64,000 nucleotides of DNA from an uncultured Aquimarina sp. (GCA_947502885.1 CANNBP010000010.1:145713-209712); one strand, 5' to 3'; shown: positions 11,901 through 19,388, counted from the stretch's first letter. Numbers and translations: made by a program. The notes: generated by a model from the sequence alone, not told the origin.

Positions 11901-13321
11901 TGAGTTTAACCAACCCAAGTAGTGAAGATATTACAGTTACTTTTACTGTTGATGATGCTACTGCTGTTGTTACTGATGATTATACTGTACCCGCTACTTT
12001 AACAGTTACCATTCCAGCAGGGGATAGTAGTGCAAGTATTACAGTTGCTACCGTTGAGGATTTAATACATGAAGCAACCGAAACATTCGAAGTTAATATT
12101 ACTAATGCTGAGACAGATACAACAAATACAGGATTGACTGTTACTACACCTCAAGGTATTGGTACTATTGAAGATAATGATCCAGCTAACCCTTCAATGC
12201 AATTAATAAAGACTGTTAGTGCTTCAGGTAATCTTTTGGATGAAGTTATCGAGTATGATATGGAGATAACCAACACAGGTAATACAATTCTTGAAAATGT
12301 TGAAGTTATTGATGCTAATGCAGATACAGGAAGTATTACATATCCAGGAGGTTTAAGTAATATTCCAACTATGATGCCAGGAACTAGTGTTGTAGTGACT
12401 GCTATACATACAATTACACAAGATGATATTGACCTTGGATATGTAGAGAATAGTGCAAGTACTATTGCTGATAGCCCTAGTGGTATAAAAGGAGATGTAA
12501 ATGATGTATCTGATGCAGGCGACGATACTATTGAAACACCAAATGGAGATGGATCTACAGATAATGATCCTACCAATGATCCAACAGTAACGTTGATAGA
12601 AACGAATCCTAATTTGGCTTTAACAAAAACTGGAGTGTATGTTGATGTTAATAATGATGGACTACCAAATGTAGGTGATGAGATACATTATACTTTTACT
12701 ATAGAAAATACAGGTAATGTTGATATAACAGATATCATTATAGAAGATCCTTTGCTAGGAATTGAAGTTAATGGAGGTTCAATTGATCTTGAAATAGGTG
12801 AAATTGATACAAATAACTTTACTGCAACTTATGTGTTAACAAGAGAAGATGTACTTTTAGGTAGTGTATCTAATCAAGCAACGGCAATGGGTCTAGATCC
12901 AAAAGGTGATGATGTTATGGATCTGTCTGATGATCCTACAAATACTACAGATGTTGATATTGATGATGATGGTGATGCAGAGGATGAAACAATTACTATA
13001 ATTGAAATGGATGATGAGATAGTGATCTATTCTGGAATAAGTCCGAATGGAGATAATATTAATGATGAATTCCTGATTGTTGGATTAGATAAATTCCCAA
13101 AAAATACACTAAGTATATTTAATAGATGGGGAGTTAAGATTTTTGAACAAGACGGGTATATGCAAGATCAGTCAAGATTGTTTAGAGGAATTAGCAGTGG
13201 GCGTACAACAGTTAAAGAAAGTGATGAATTACCAGTGGGAACATATTACTATGTGTTAGAATATGAAAATGGAATAGGTGTAGAAAAATCAAAAGCTGGG
13301 TATATATATATTAATAGATAA
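2963..13321 (+). CDS. Giant T9SS type B sorted adhesin with 18 Calx-beta repeats
   Basis: A 3452-residue secreted surface protein. Hydrophobic signal peptide (cleavage likely after NVNA, residue 37). Two related domains of about 200 residues (from CTPEHSGFW near 50 and CTPIQSGTW near 295) are separated by aspartate-rich TSP3-like calcium loops (DSDNDGIPD, DNDNDGVPD); more such loops and two copies of a LDSDNDGIYDVVE block fill residues about 480-1000. Residues about 1006-3075 are 18 Calx-beta repeats of exactly 115 residues. Two DUF11-like domains follow. The last 100 residues (SGISPNGDNINDEF, IFNRWGVKIFEQDGY, GTYYYVLEY) form the gliding-motility-associated C-terminal domain (TIGR04131-like), the type B T9SS signal. 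Role inferred: calcium-stiffened cell-surface adhesin, SprB-like. An alternative start at 2996 has a good GGAGG ribosome site and gives a shorter signal peptide. Followed by PorP/SprF and OmpA genes. Confidence 0.93.
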   Translation: MKKDIKLGGTAMFVQEGVLSKVVVFILLILSCINVNAEDSYTCVDDGMVMCTPEHSGFWTISGTTASYDFGDGIIAKVTTTNSISFSAGTFNAAGTGFWSDTVEGQLSLENRYEWGATMTINFEDHLGNPVNVDNPILHFDQIGGSDGVTQNSAEVVLQGGLTWTSLGGTNDFDTTTTTVKDVGAGTPEGGTYTADSSLNDMDGSAAGSLQIDTTVSTFTVQFNLVGPAGLGRDRIGLILEVCTDKDSDNDGIPDTSDICAGFDDTADNDNDGVPDGCDLDDDNDGILDTDEGKCTPIQSGTWNTTGTTASYDYGDGVIARATIASTDTFSTGSFNAAGTGFWSESLEGDASLQNRYVWGTTLTINFEDSSGNPVLVNNPVIHIDRLGGVSAVQNSAEVTLQGGLTWVELAGTQDFRSRNITVRDGGVGTVSSGSTESTLDDDGASAGSLQINQRVSSFTLEFLQSGTTGVADAFEIILFACNDLDTDDDGIADYLDLDSDNDGIYDVVEVGGDDLNADGRHDDDDNNVNNTLTNGVPSTAGSGAGITPTETTAGIPDFINLDSDGDGCSDANEAYNSSTADGGDTGVFGVDPAIVDPITGIVTAATYTTPADSDTNLISDYQQSGGPDDDGDGTPNGCDAVFNDVDNDGVGDFVDLDNDNDGILDSVECGALTKIALNWTTLGLNPPTVASASGQTITDIGTTLGIPELVGLDITVKYTYDGDGTEIYEANGLDVTGAAAPNSGIFFYTQNGTLSFTLSKPYQLSIENGSGRFFQGESVNYTPAFQGTIITNLIPVGPTGVTPGDLILTDDSAYNPSFSPFVDSTGRPAWQSHGPITNVNYILNGGNGESGAFHLFYYTANCDTDGDNVTNNLDLDSDNDGIYDVVEAGGADTNNDGRHNDNDNNVDNTATNGVPSAAAGGTGITPTVTTAGTPDYKNLDSDNDGCSDANEAYDDATADGGDGGQFGTTDPATVDGNGLVTETGVNYSLGTSAAVTNAALNVCLPKVSIDDVTVDEGDNAVFTVSLSTTSIEDITVTFTVDDATAVVTDDYTVPATLTVTIPAGDSSASITVATVEDTTNEPQETFEVNITNAETDTTNAAVIVDDAQGIGTIDDDDAVPTVSIDSVTVDEGDNAVFTVSLTNPSSEDITVTFTVDDATAVVTDDYTVPATLTVTIPAGDSSASITVATVEDTTNEPQETFEVNITGAETDTTNTALTVTTSQGIGTIDDDDAVPTVSIDSVTVDEGDNAVFTVSLTNPSSEDITVTFTVDDATAVVTDDYTVPATLTVTIPAGDSSASITVATVEDTTNEPQETFEVNITNAETDTTNTGLTVTTPQGIGTIDDDDAVPTVSIDSVTVDEGDNAVFTVSLTNPSSEDITVTFTVDDATAVVTDDYTVPATLTVTIPAGDSSASITVATVEDTTNEPQETFEVNITGAETDTTNTALTVTTPQGIGTIDDDDPVPTVSIDSVTVDEGDNAVFTVSLTNPSSEDITVTFTVDDATAVVTDDYTVPATLTVTIPAGDSSASITVATVEDTTNEPQETFEVNITGAETDTTNTALTVTTSQGIGTINDDDAVPTVSIDSVTVDEGDNAVFTVSLTNPSSEDITVTFTVDDATAVVTDDYTVPATLTVTIPAGDSSASITVATVEDTTNEPQETFEVNITGAETDTTNTALTVTTPQGIGTIDDDDPVPTVSIDSVTVDEGDNAVFTVSLTNPSSEDITVTFTVDDATAVVTDDYTVPATLTVTIPAGDSSASITVATVEDTTNEPQETFEVNITNAETDTTNTGLTVTTPQGIGTIDDDDAVPTVSIDSVTVDEGDNAVFTVSLTNPSSEDITVTFTVDDATAVVTDDYTVPATLTVTIPAGDSSASITVATVEDTTNEPQETFEVNITGAETDTTNTALTVTTSQGIGTIDDDDPVPTVSIDSVTVDEGDNAVFTVSLTNPSSEDITVTFTVDDATAVVTDDYTVPATLTVTIPAGDSSASITVATVEDTTNEPQETFEVNITGAETDTTNTALTVTTPQGIGTINDDDAVPTVSIDSVTVDEGDNAVFTVSLTNPSSEDITVTFTVDDATAVVTDDYTVPATLTVTIPAGDSSASITVATVEDTTNEPQETFEVNITGAETDTTNTALTVTTPQGIGTIDDDDPVPTVSIDSVTVDEGDNAVFTVSLTNPSSEDITVTFTVDDATAVVTDDYTVPATLTVTIPAGDSSASITVATVEDTTNEPQETFEVNITGAETDTTNTGLTVTTPQGIGTIDDDDPVPTVSIDSVTVDEGDNAVFTVSLTNPSSEDITVTFTVDDATAVVTDDYTVPATLTVTIPAGDSSASITVATVEDTTNEPQETFEVNITGAETDTTNTALTVTTPQGIGTINDDDPVPTVSIDSVTVDEGDNAVFTVSLTNPSSEDITVTFTVDDATAVVTDDYTVPATLTVTIPAGDSSASITVATVEDTTNEPQETFEVNITGAETDTTNTALTVTTPQGIGTINDDDPVPTVSIDSVTVDEGDNAVFTVSLTNPSSEDITVTFTVDDATAVVTDDYTVPATLTVTIPAGDSSASITVATVEDTTNEPQETFEVNITNAETDTTNTTLTVTTDQGIGTINDDDPVPTVSIDSVTVDEGDNAVFTVSLTNPSSEDITVTFTVDDATAVVTDDYTVPATLTVTIPAGDSSASITVATVEDTTNEPQETFEVNITGAETDTTNTALTVTTSQGIGTIDDDDAVPTVSIDSVTVDEGDNAVFTVSLTNPSSEDITVTFTVDDATAVVTDDYTVPATLTVTIPAGDSSASITVATVEDTTNEPQETFEVNITGAETDTTNTALTVTTSQGIGTINDDDPVPTVSIDSVTVDEGDNAVFTVSLTNPSSEDITVTFTVDDATAVVTDDYTVPATLTVTIPAGDSSASITVATVEDTTNEPQETFEVNITNAETDTTNTTLTVTTDQGIGTINDDDPVPTVSIDSVTVDEGDNAVFTVSLTNPSSEDITVTFTVDDATAVVTDDYTVPATLTVTIPAGDSSASITVATVEDLIHEATETFEVNITNAETDTTNTGLTVTTPQGIGTIEDNDPANPSMQLIKTVSASGNLLDEVIEYDMEITNTGNTILENVEVIDANADTGSITYPGGLSNIPTMMPGTSVVVTAIHTITQDDIDLGYVENSASTIADSPSGIKGDVNDVSDAGDDTIETPNGDGSTDNDPTNDPTVTLIETNPNLALTKTGVYVDVNNDGLPNVGDEIHYTFTIENTGNVDITDIIIEDPLLGIEVNGGSIDLEIGEIDTNNFTATYVLTREDVLLGSVSNQATAMGLDPKGDDVMDLSDDPTNTTDVDIDDDGDAEDETITIIEMDDEIVIYSGISPNGDNINDEFLIVGLDKFPKNTLSIFNRWGVKIFEQDGYMQDQSRLFRGISSGRTTVKESDELPVGTYYYVLEYENGIGVEKSKAGYIYINR
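5978..12187 (+). repeat. 18 tandem 345-bp Calx-beta coding repeats
   Basis: The DEGDNAVFTV coding motif recurs at exact 345-bp steps from 6006 to 11871 (17 steps, 18 copies). Internal copies differ mainly at a few positions near the unit end (N/GAETDTT, A/G/T before LTVTT, S/P/D before QGIGTI, D/N before DDD, A/P before V) and in synonymous codons. The first copy and the last (VEDLIHEATETFEV, then IEDNDPAN) are the most divergent, as expected for edges of a homogenising array. Confidence 0.98.
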
Positions 13322-13340
13322 CGTTTTATTTGGAATACTA

Positions 13341-13348
13341 TATATTTG
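13341..13348 (+). promoter_or_regulatory. Possible internal -7 element before the SprF-like gene
   Basis: TATATTTG matches the Bacteroidetes TAnnTTTG element 29 bp before the ATG at 13378. No TTG at suitable upstream spacing is seen, so an internal promoter is only possible. Confidence 0.25.
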
Positions 13349-13377
13349 TTAATACCTAAATCAAATAAAGAAGACTT

Positions 13378-14340
13378 ATGAATAGACTACTAATACTACT
13401 TTTGTTAACAGGTTTCGGTTTAATTACCATTCAAGGTTATGCACAACAAGATGCACAATACACTCAGTATATGTATAATACAGTTAGTGTGAATCCTGCT
13501 TATGCAGGAAGTCGTGGAGTGTTTAGTATAATGGGGCTACATCGTAGTCAGTGGGTTGGTCTAGATGGAGCACCACGCACACAGACTTTAACACTTAATA
13601 CACCAATAGGTGAAAGTCAGCGAATGGGATTAGGACTATCCATTGTTAATGATCAAATAGGACCAACAGATGAAACCTACTTTGATATTGATTTTTCCTA
13701 TACAATACCTACTTCTGAAAGTGGGAAACTGAGTTTGGGTATAAAGGCAGGAGGTCATTTACTTAATGTTGATTTTAATGAGTTGACCAGATTTGACACT
13801 GCAGATGTAGTTTTTGATAATGGTAATATTGATAATAAGTTTAGTCCTAATGTAGGTATCGGAGTTTATTATCATACCGATCGCTTTTATATGGGATTAA
13901 GTGCTCCAAATTTGTTAGAAACGGATCATTTTGATGAAAGTGCTACTACCGGTAATGATGATACCACAGTAAGTTTCTTGGCAGAAGAGCGTATCAATTA
14001 CTACTTAATAGGAGGGTATGTATTTAATATTAGTGATGAAGTAAAGTTTAAACCTGCTGTATTGAGTAAATTGGTTTTTGGAGCTCCTTTACAAGTTGAT
14101 GTTTCTGCTAATTTCTTGTTATATGATCGTTTAACATTAGGAGCTGCTTATCGTTGGAGTGCTGCAGTTAGTGGTATGGTCGGTTTTCAAATTTCTGATG
14201 CTCTAATGATAGGTTTTGCTTATGATAGAGAAACTACAGAATTAGGACAAACTCAATTTAATGATGGTAGTTATGAAGTTATGCTTCGATTCGAACTCTT
14301 TAAAAAATATAATAGAATGCTAACACCGCGTTTCTTCTAA
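13378..14340 (+). CDS. PorP/SprF family type IX secretion outer-membrane protein
   Basis: A 320-residue outer-membrane barrel protein with a signal peptide (MNRLLILLLLTGFGLITIQG, then YAQQDAQYTQYMYN). The mature start QDAQYTQYMYNTVSVNPAYA is the hallmark of the PorP/SprF family, followed by alternating beta-strand segments and an aromatic C-terminus. In Flavobacterium johnsoniae SprF is needed to secrete the adhesin SprB, and type B sorted adhesins generally come with a neighbouring SprF paralogue. Here the gene starts 56 bp after the adhesin stop and 28 bp before the OmpA gene, so a role as the dedicated export/anchoring partner of the adhesin is a strong inference. It is not core PorP of the secretion machine because the other por genes are absent. 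Confidence 0.92.
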   Translation: MNRLLILLLLTGFGLITIQGYAQQDAQYTQYMYNTVSVNPAYAGSRGVFSIMGLHRSQWVGLDGAPRTQTLTLNTPIGESQRMGLGLSIVNDQIGPTDETYFDIDFSYTIPTSESGKLSLGIKAGGHLLNVDFNELTRFDTADVVFDNGNIDNKFSPNVGIGVYYHTDRFYMGLSAPNLLETDHFDESATTGNDDTTVSFLAEERINYYLIGGYVFNISDEVKFKPAVLSKLVFGAPLQVDVSANFLLYDRLTLGAAYRWSAAVSGMVGFQISDALMIGFAYDRETTELGQTQFNDGSYEVMLRFELFKKYNRMLTPRFF

Positions 14341-14368
14341 TCTCATTTTAAATATAATCGAAAAACAC

Positions 14369-16330
14369 ATGAAGGGGTATTTACTTAAAATAGTATGGGC
14401 TTTTATCGTATTACTTATTAGTAGTAATACAATTTTTTCTCAAGAAAAGAAACTTAAAAAAGGTAAAAATCAGTTTGATAGGTATCAGTATATAGATGCG
14501 CAACAGACATACTTAAAGGTTGTTAAAAAAGGATACAAGAGTGCTGATTTGTATATGAACTTAGGAGATAGTTATTATTTCAATAGCCAGTATAAAGAAG
14601 CATTGAAATGGTATGAAGAATTGATAAACTCTTATACTAATGAGGTTGAACCTGAGTATTATTTTCGATACGCACAGACCTTAAAAGCAACAGAGAATTA
14701 TCAAGAAGCAAATAAGTATATGCAAAAGTTTGCTGAAGTTAATAGTAATGATCAACGCGCAAAACTATTTCAAAGTACATCTGATTATTTAAAACGTATA
14801 GATTTTCAGTCTGGAAGGTTTGAAATAAAAAATGCTGCTGTGAATACACTATTTGCAGATTTTGGAGCTGCTTTTTATGGAGAGAATGTAGTCTTTACAT
14901 CTTCAAGAGATACATTGATTACAAGAAAAGCTATTCACCAATGGAATGATGAATCTTTTTTAAATCTTTTTGAGGCGAAATACAATGATTCAGATAAAAG
15001 TTTATCTTCAGAAGTCGAGAGGTTTGATAGAAAAATCAATTCTAAATTTCATGAGTCAACTCCTGTTTTTACAAAAGATCAAAAAACAGTATACTTTACA
15101 CGAAATAATTTTGAAAATAGAAAGTTAAAACGTGATCAAAAAGGAACAAATAAATTAAAGATTTATCGCTCTTATAGAAATGCCCAAGGAGGGTGGACCA
15201 CACCACAAAGTCTTACTTTTAATAGTGATGAATATTCAGTAGCTCACCCAGCTTTAAGTAATGATGAAAAAACATTATATTTTTCTTCAGATATGCCAGG
15301 AGGTAAGGGGTCTTCAGATTTATATGAAGTTACAATAAATGCTGATGGCACTTTTGGAGAGCCTAAAAACCTTGGTGATCGTATAAATACAGAAGGAAAA
15401 GAGACATTTCCTTTTATAGGAGAAAATAATACTTTGTATTTTTCTTCTGAAGGACATATGGGACTAGGGGGATTAGATATTTATGTAACAAATCTTAATC
15501 CACAAACAAAAGAAGAAAAATTGGTGGTAAATGTTGGGAAACCAATTAATGGACCAAATGATGATTTTGCATTTATTGTAAATTCTTCAAAAAGAGGGTA
15601 TTTCTCATCAAATAGAGAGGGAGGAAAAGGAAGTGATGATATTTATAGTTTTGTACAGATAGAGGATTTAAAGAGCTTTTGTGAAATTACAATTGCTGGG
15701 TTAGTTTCAGATAAAGATACTAATGAGTTACTTTCTGGGACGAAAGTGTCTATTTATGATAATAATAATAATCTAGTACAAAGTTTTATAGTTGGGGATG
15801 AAGCTACCTATTCACAACTGGTAAAATGCCAATCCAGTTATTTTGTTCGTGCAGAGAGAGAAGAGTATGTTACATTAGAAAAGCTTGTGAATACTTTGGA
15901 TGAGACACAAACAATGGATACTCCTTTGTTATTAGAAAAGAAAATAAAAACTGCGAATATAGGTGATGATCTTGCTAAGATATTAGCATTGAAAACTATT
16001 TATTTTGATTTCGGAGGAGCATATATTCGTTCTGATGCAAAAGTTGAACTTGCTAGGGTAATCGAGGTGTTAAATCAATATCCAGAAATGAAAATTGAGG
16101 TAAAATCACATACTGATAGTCATGGGGATGATGCATATAATAAGTGGTTATCAGAAAAAAGAGCAAAAGCCACTGTACAATATATGATTGACAATGGAGT
16201 CTCTAAAGATCGCTTAACAGGAAAAGGGTATGGAGAAACTCAGCCTGTAAATGAGTGTGGTAATGAATCAAACTGCAAGAAAGAAGAATATCAATTAAAT
16301 AGAAGAAGTGAGTTTATAATTGTTAAATAA
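14369..16330 (+). CDS. OmpA-family protein with TPR and PD40 repeats (PorE/SprE-type partner)
   Basis: A 653-residue periplasmic/outer-membrane protein. Signal peptide (residues 1-24, ending in TIFSQ), TPR-like helices (about 30-150), WD40-like PD40 beta-propeller repeats (motifs HPALSNDEKTLYFSSDMPGG, GENNTLYFSSEGHMGLGG, GYFSSNREGGKGSDDIY at about 290-430), a carboxypeptidase-regulatory-like beta domain (about 440-520) and a C-terminal OmpA peptidoglycan-binding domain (TIYFDFGGAYI, KSHTDSHGDD, LSEKRAKATVQYMIDNGV, NRRSEF). This architecture is the one of PorE-like proteins that tie T9SS parts to peptidoglycan. It ends the adhesin operon and is followed by a strong terminator. Inferred role: anchor or guide for the adhesin with its SprF partner. 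Confidence 0.9.
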   Translation: MKGYLLKIVWAFIVLLISSNTIFSQEKKLKKGKNQFDRYQYIDAQQTYLKVVKKGYKSADLYMNLGDSYYFNSQYKEALKWYEELINSYTNEVEPEYYFRYAQTLKATENYQEANKYMQKFAEVNSNDQRAKLFQSTSDYLKRIDFQSGRFEIKNAAVNTLFADFGAAFYGENVVFTSSRDTLITRKAIHQWNDESFLNLFEAKYNDSDKSLSSEVERFDRKINSKFHESTPVFTKDQKTVYFTRNNFENRKLKRDQKGTNKLKIYRSYRNAQGGWTTPQSLTFNSDEYSVAHPALSNDEKTLYFSSDMPGGKGSSDLYEVTINADGTFGEPKNLGDRINTEGKETFPFIGENNTLYFSSEGHMGLGGLDIYVTNLNPQTKEEKLVVNVGKPINGPNDDFAFIVNSSKRGYFSSNREGGKGSDDIYSFVQIEDLKSFCEITIAGLVSDKDTNELLSGTKVSIYDNNNNLVQSFIVGDEATYSQLVKCQSSYFVRAEREEYVTLEKLVNTLDETQTMDTPLLLEKKIKTANIGDDLAKILALKTIYFDFGGAYIRSDAKVELARVIEVLNQYPEMKIEVKSHTDSHGDDAYNKWLSEKRAKATVQYMIDNGVSKDRLTGKGYGETQPVNECGNESNCKKEEYQLNRRSEFIIVK

Positions 16331-16363
16331 TTAGTTACTTATTCCTTTTAATAGACTTCATAC

Positions 16364-16402
16364 AAAAAGAGACTGTCCAAAAAGACAGTCTCTTTTTATT
16401 TT
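16364..16402 (+). terminator. Terminator of the adhesin cassette
   Basis: Stem AGAGACTGTC / GACAGTCTCT with loop CAAAAA, flanked by A5 and T5. It lies about 35 bp after the OmpA-family stop. Confidence 0.9.
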
Positions 16403-16515
16403 TTATAAGATGCTTTAGTAGTTAACTATCCATTTTAAATTCGTGGCACTATGATTTTTAAGAACACGAAATTCTAGAATTCCGACTATAATTCCCTTTG
16501 TTTTTTGTCAATATG

Positions 16516-16547
16516 TTGTGATACAGTGGTTTGAACAGTTATTTTTG
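16516..16547 (+). promoter_or_regulatory. Promoter for the T9SS type A protein
   Basis: TTG at 16516-16518, 21-nt spacer, TATTTTTG at 16540-16547. Both elements and the spacing fit the Bacteroidetes housekeeping consensus TTG-N17-23-TAnnTTTG. The start codon is about 98 bp further on. Confidence 0.6.
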
Positions 16548-16644
16548 TATCTGTAAGTAAAAACTATTTTGCTATTTATAAAAAGGATTATTTAGTGTGT
16601 TTTTACTTCGTATATAAAACCAACAAACCTTAAAACCTACCACT

Positions 16645-19332
16645 ATGAAAAAACGATTACAACTTCAATTTGTAGTAGCTTGTTTATTTTTTACGACTTA
16701 CCAAATAGAAGCTCAGGTACCATTTACACAAGTTCCTAGCGGTCAAATGACCATTAATGGAGAGTTAAAAACTATAGGAAACACTATAGTTGGCCTAAAT
16801 CAAGAATATGCAGGCCTATTGTATACCCCTAATATAAGTTATAATGGTCCTGGGTCTAATAATACAAAGACCTTTGGATATATTGATATTGATAATGATG
16901 ATACTACATTTAGTTCGAGTAGTGCAGATTTAGATTTATCTTCGGGTTGCGAACAGATTGTTTATGCTGGCTTATATTGGGCAGCATCTTATTTTGTGAA
17001 ACGAGACGATACAGATGCTAATTATGTGCAATATTATGATTTACCTATTCCGGATCCTAGACCAGATTTTAGAACCATAAAAATTAGGCCACCAGGAACA
17101 AGTGGTTATATTACGATTCCGTCTAGCCAGACAGAGGTAATTTATGATGCATACCCTAAGTTATCAGGTGTATGGGCACCAATGGACATACCATATGCAT
17201 GTTATGCAGATGTTACTACAATTTTACAAGATCTTGATAATCCTAACGGTACATATACCATTGCCAATATGCGAGCGTCAACAGGTTTTTCTGGATATAA
17301 TTCTAATGGGATTTCCGGAGGTTGGTTATTAGTAGTTGCTTTTGAAGACGAAACGTATTCAACAAAACATATAAGCACAAGTCATGGTTTTTTGACAGTG
17401 CAACCTGGTAGTCAGAAAAAAGAATTTACCTATGCAGGTTTTCAAACTGCACCTGCTCCAATATCGGTAAAAGCCAAATATGCTATTGCCGCTTTAGAAG
17501 GAGAGAAACCTTTTGCGGGAGATGTTTTTCAAATAGTGAAACCTGATGGAGGAGTACATGATATATATACAGCACCGTCTAATCCTTTAAATAATTTTTT
17601 TGATAGTTCGATCTCTGTAAATGGCCAAAATGTTGTAGCAAGGCATCCTAGTTCAGAAAATACTTTGGGATTTGATATGGATATTTTTGATATCGCAAAC
17701 CCAAATAATATTGTTATAGGTAATGATCAAACTTCTGCTACTTTTTACACGGGTTCTTCTGGAGATGCATTTAGTGTCTTTTTTAACGCTTTTCAAATAG
17801 AAGTTCAAGAACCAGAAGTAGTAGTGGTCGAAAAAGTTGTAGATGTTAATGGAATTGATATCTCTGGAGATAACGTTCAATATGGAGATCAACTTTTTTA
17901 CGAATTTACAATAGAAAACAAAGGAACTGAAGATGTTATTAATGTTAATATTAAAGATGTTTTGCCCATAAATGTTGATTATATAGAAAATAGTATAATT
18001 ACTAGTGATCCAGGAATTATAGCTTCTATAGATGTTGTAAACAGAGAACTTAATTTTTTAATTCCAGATCATCTTATGGTAACCAACGGAGGTGATCATA
18101 GCATTCGATTTGGGGTCACTATAGTGCCTTCATGTTCAGATTTGAGGGATGCTTGTAGTAATAAAATTGAAAATAACGTAATGTATACCTATACAGGTAT
18201 TACTTCTGGTATATCAACCACTGAAGAAAGTATCTCTGGAAAAGATGCGTGCTTTACAGATATTGATACTTTCTCAAATACTTTGATTCAAGATGGGGTT
18301 TGTTTTTCGGATTCAAAATCAGTAACGCTTTGCGGTGGATTAGTGACACTTTCTGCAGAAATAGGGTTTTCTAATTATGAATGGGTAAACCTTCAAAACC
18401 CAAACATTGTTATTGGCACGTCTCAAGATCTTGTCGTTACCCAAGCAGGTGATTATAGAGTAACTAAATCTGGAAGTGCTGATTGTATGGATGGATTAGA
18501 AACTTTTGCTGTGATGGATAGTGATGATTCATCCATGAAAATCGAAATAACATCTACTAATCCAACATACCTAGATGGGATCGGTAGTATACTGGTCATG
18601 ATAGAAAAAAATAAAGGACCTTATACATTGGTTTTTGATGATGAAACACCAGTACGTAATGTTTCAAACACATACTTGTTTGATAATGTGGCTATCGGAA
18701 AACATCAAATACAAGTTTATGATAGCTCAAATTGTACTTCGAAAACAATTGCAGTACAAATTGAAGTTGAAGATGCTAACCCATTAATAGCATATGCAAA
18801 TGAGATATTGTTTTGTGAAATAGCTGAACAAACATATCCAGTAATAGAAATTGTACATGTAGAAGGAGAAAAATTAAATGTTTCTTACTCAAATATAGGA
18901 TCTATAACTTGGCAAAAACTCGATGAAACTAACTGTAATGTAAATGCAAAAAATATTTGTCAAACTAAAGATACTGATTGCAATTCTTGGTATAACGTTT
19001 CTTCAGAAAAGGATTATACGGTTACAGAAGCAGGAAGATATCGAGTGGTAATTACCTTTGCTAATAAGGGTGAAGATAATATCAAAACCTATTATTATAT
19101 GGTAAAAAGTAATATTAAGAATAAGGTTACATTATTCCCTAATCCAATAGAAGATGTTGTTTATGTAGGTAATCAAATAGTAAATGTAAAAGTGTTTAGT
19201 ACAATGGGTAAATTAATTTTGGAATCTAATGAGGATAGATTGGATACTTCAAATTTTGAAGCAGGTATTTACTTTGCAAGAGTACAAACTAAGAATAATC
19301 AAGAAACGATCATAAAGTTAATGAAAAAGTAG
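16645..19332 (+). CDS. Secreted protein with DUF11-like domain and T9SS type A sorting domain
   Basis: An 895-residue exported protein. Signal peptide residues 1-23 (ending QIEA). The N-terminal ~370 residues (VYAGLYWAASY, NANMRAS-like and SGGWLLVVAFEDE segments) form a beta-rich domain found in Bacteroidetes surface proteins but with no assigned function. A DUF11-like repeat follows (about 400-500: QYGDQLFYEFTIENKGTEDV). A cysteine-containing middle part has short Ig-like segments. The last ~75 residues (VTLFPNPIEDVVYVGN, VKVFSTMGKLIL, AGIYFARVQT) are a typical type A (Por secretion) C-terminal sorting domain, so the protein is exported by the T9SS and probably cell-surface attached. It stands alone between two terminators. 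Binding target unknown. Confidence 0.85.
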   Translation: MKKRLQLQFVVACLFFTTYQIEAQVPFTQVPSGQMTINGELKTIGNTIVGLNQEYAGLLYTPNISYNGPGSNNTKTFGYIDIDNDDTTFSSSSADLDLSSGCEQIVYAGLYWAASYFVKRDDTDANYVQYYDLPIPDPRPDFRTIKIRPPGTSGYITIPSSQTEVIYDAYPKLSGVWAPMDIPYACYADVTTILQDLDNPNGTYTIANMRASTGFSGYNSNGISGGWLLVVAFEDETYSTKHISTSHGFLTVQPGSQKKEFTYAGFQTAPAPISVKAKYAIAALEGEKPFAGDVFQIVKPDGGVHDIYTAPSNPLNNFFDSSISVNGQNVVARHPSSENTLGFDMDIFDIANPNNIVIGNDQTSATFYTGSSGDAFSVFFNAFQIEVQEPEVVVVEKVVDVNGIDISGDNVQYGDQLFYEFTIENKGTEDVINVNIKDVLPINVDYIENSIITSDPGIIASIDVVNRELNFLIPDHLMVTNGGDHSIRFGVTIVPSCSDLRDACSNKIENNVMYTYTGITSGISTTEESISGKDACFTDIDTFSNTLIQDGVCFSDSKSVTLCGGLVTLSAEIGFSNYEWVNLQNPNIVIGTSQDLVVTQAGDYRVTKSGSADCMDGLETFAVMDSDDSSMKIEITSTNPTYLDGIGSILVMIEKNKGPYTLVFDDETPVRNVSNTYLFDNVAIGKHQIQVYDSSNCTSKTIAVQIEVEDANPLIAYANEILFCEIAEQTYPVIEIVHVEGEKLNVSYSNIGSITWQKLDETNCNVNAKNICQTKDTDCNSWYNVSSEKDYTVTEAGRYRVVITFANKGEDNIKTYYYMVKSNIKNKVTLFPNPIEDVVYVGNQIVNVKVFSTMGKLILESNEDRLDTSNFEAGIYFARVQTKNNQETIIKLMKK

Positions 19333-19356
19333 TTAATTCATAATTATTGGGATTCG

Positions 19357-19388
19357 AAAAGGACTGTCTGTAAAGACAGTCTTTTTTG
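19357..19388 (+). terminator. Rho-independent terminator
   Basis: Stem GACTGTCT / AGACAGTC with loop GTAA, then T6. The stem core GACTGTC/GACAGTC is the same as that of the terminator at 16364-16402. Confidence 0.85.

Larger units (their letters stand above)
16331..16644. other. Intergenic region with terminator, palindrome and promoter
   Basis: 314 bp. It holds the cassette terminator, a perfect 12-bp palindrome AATTCTAGAATT (16470-16481) of unknown meaning, and a good promoter match at 16516-16547. No gene is seen. Confidence 0.6.

Noticed and set aside
5978..12187. Repeat array that could be mistaken for CRISPR or tandem satellite DNA
   Set aside because: Period is exactly 345 bp, in frame, codes for Calx-beta domains and has no unique spacers.
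16470..16481. 12-bp palindrome AATTCTAGAATT
   Set aside because: Short, AT-rich and without a regulator nearby; could be chance in such DNA, so not raised as a finding.
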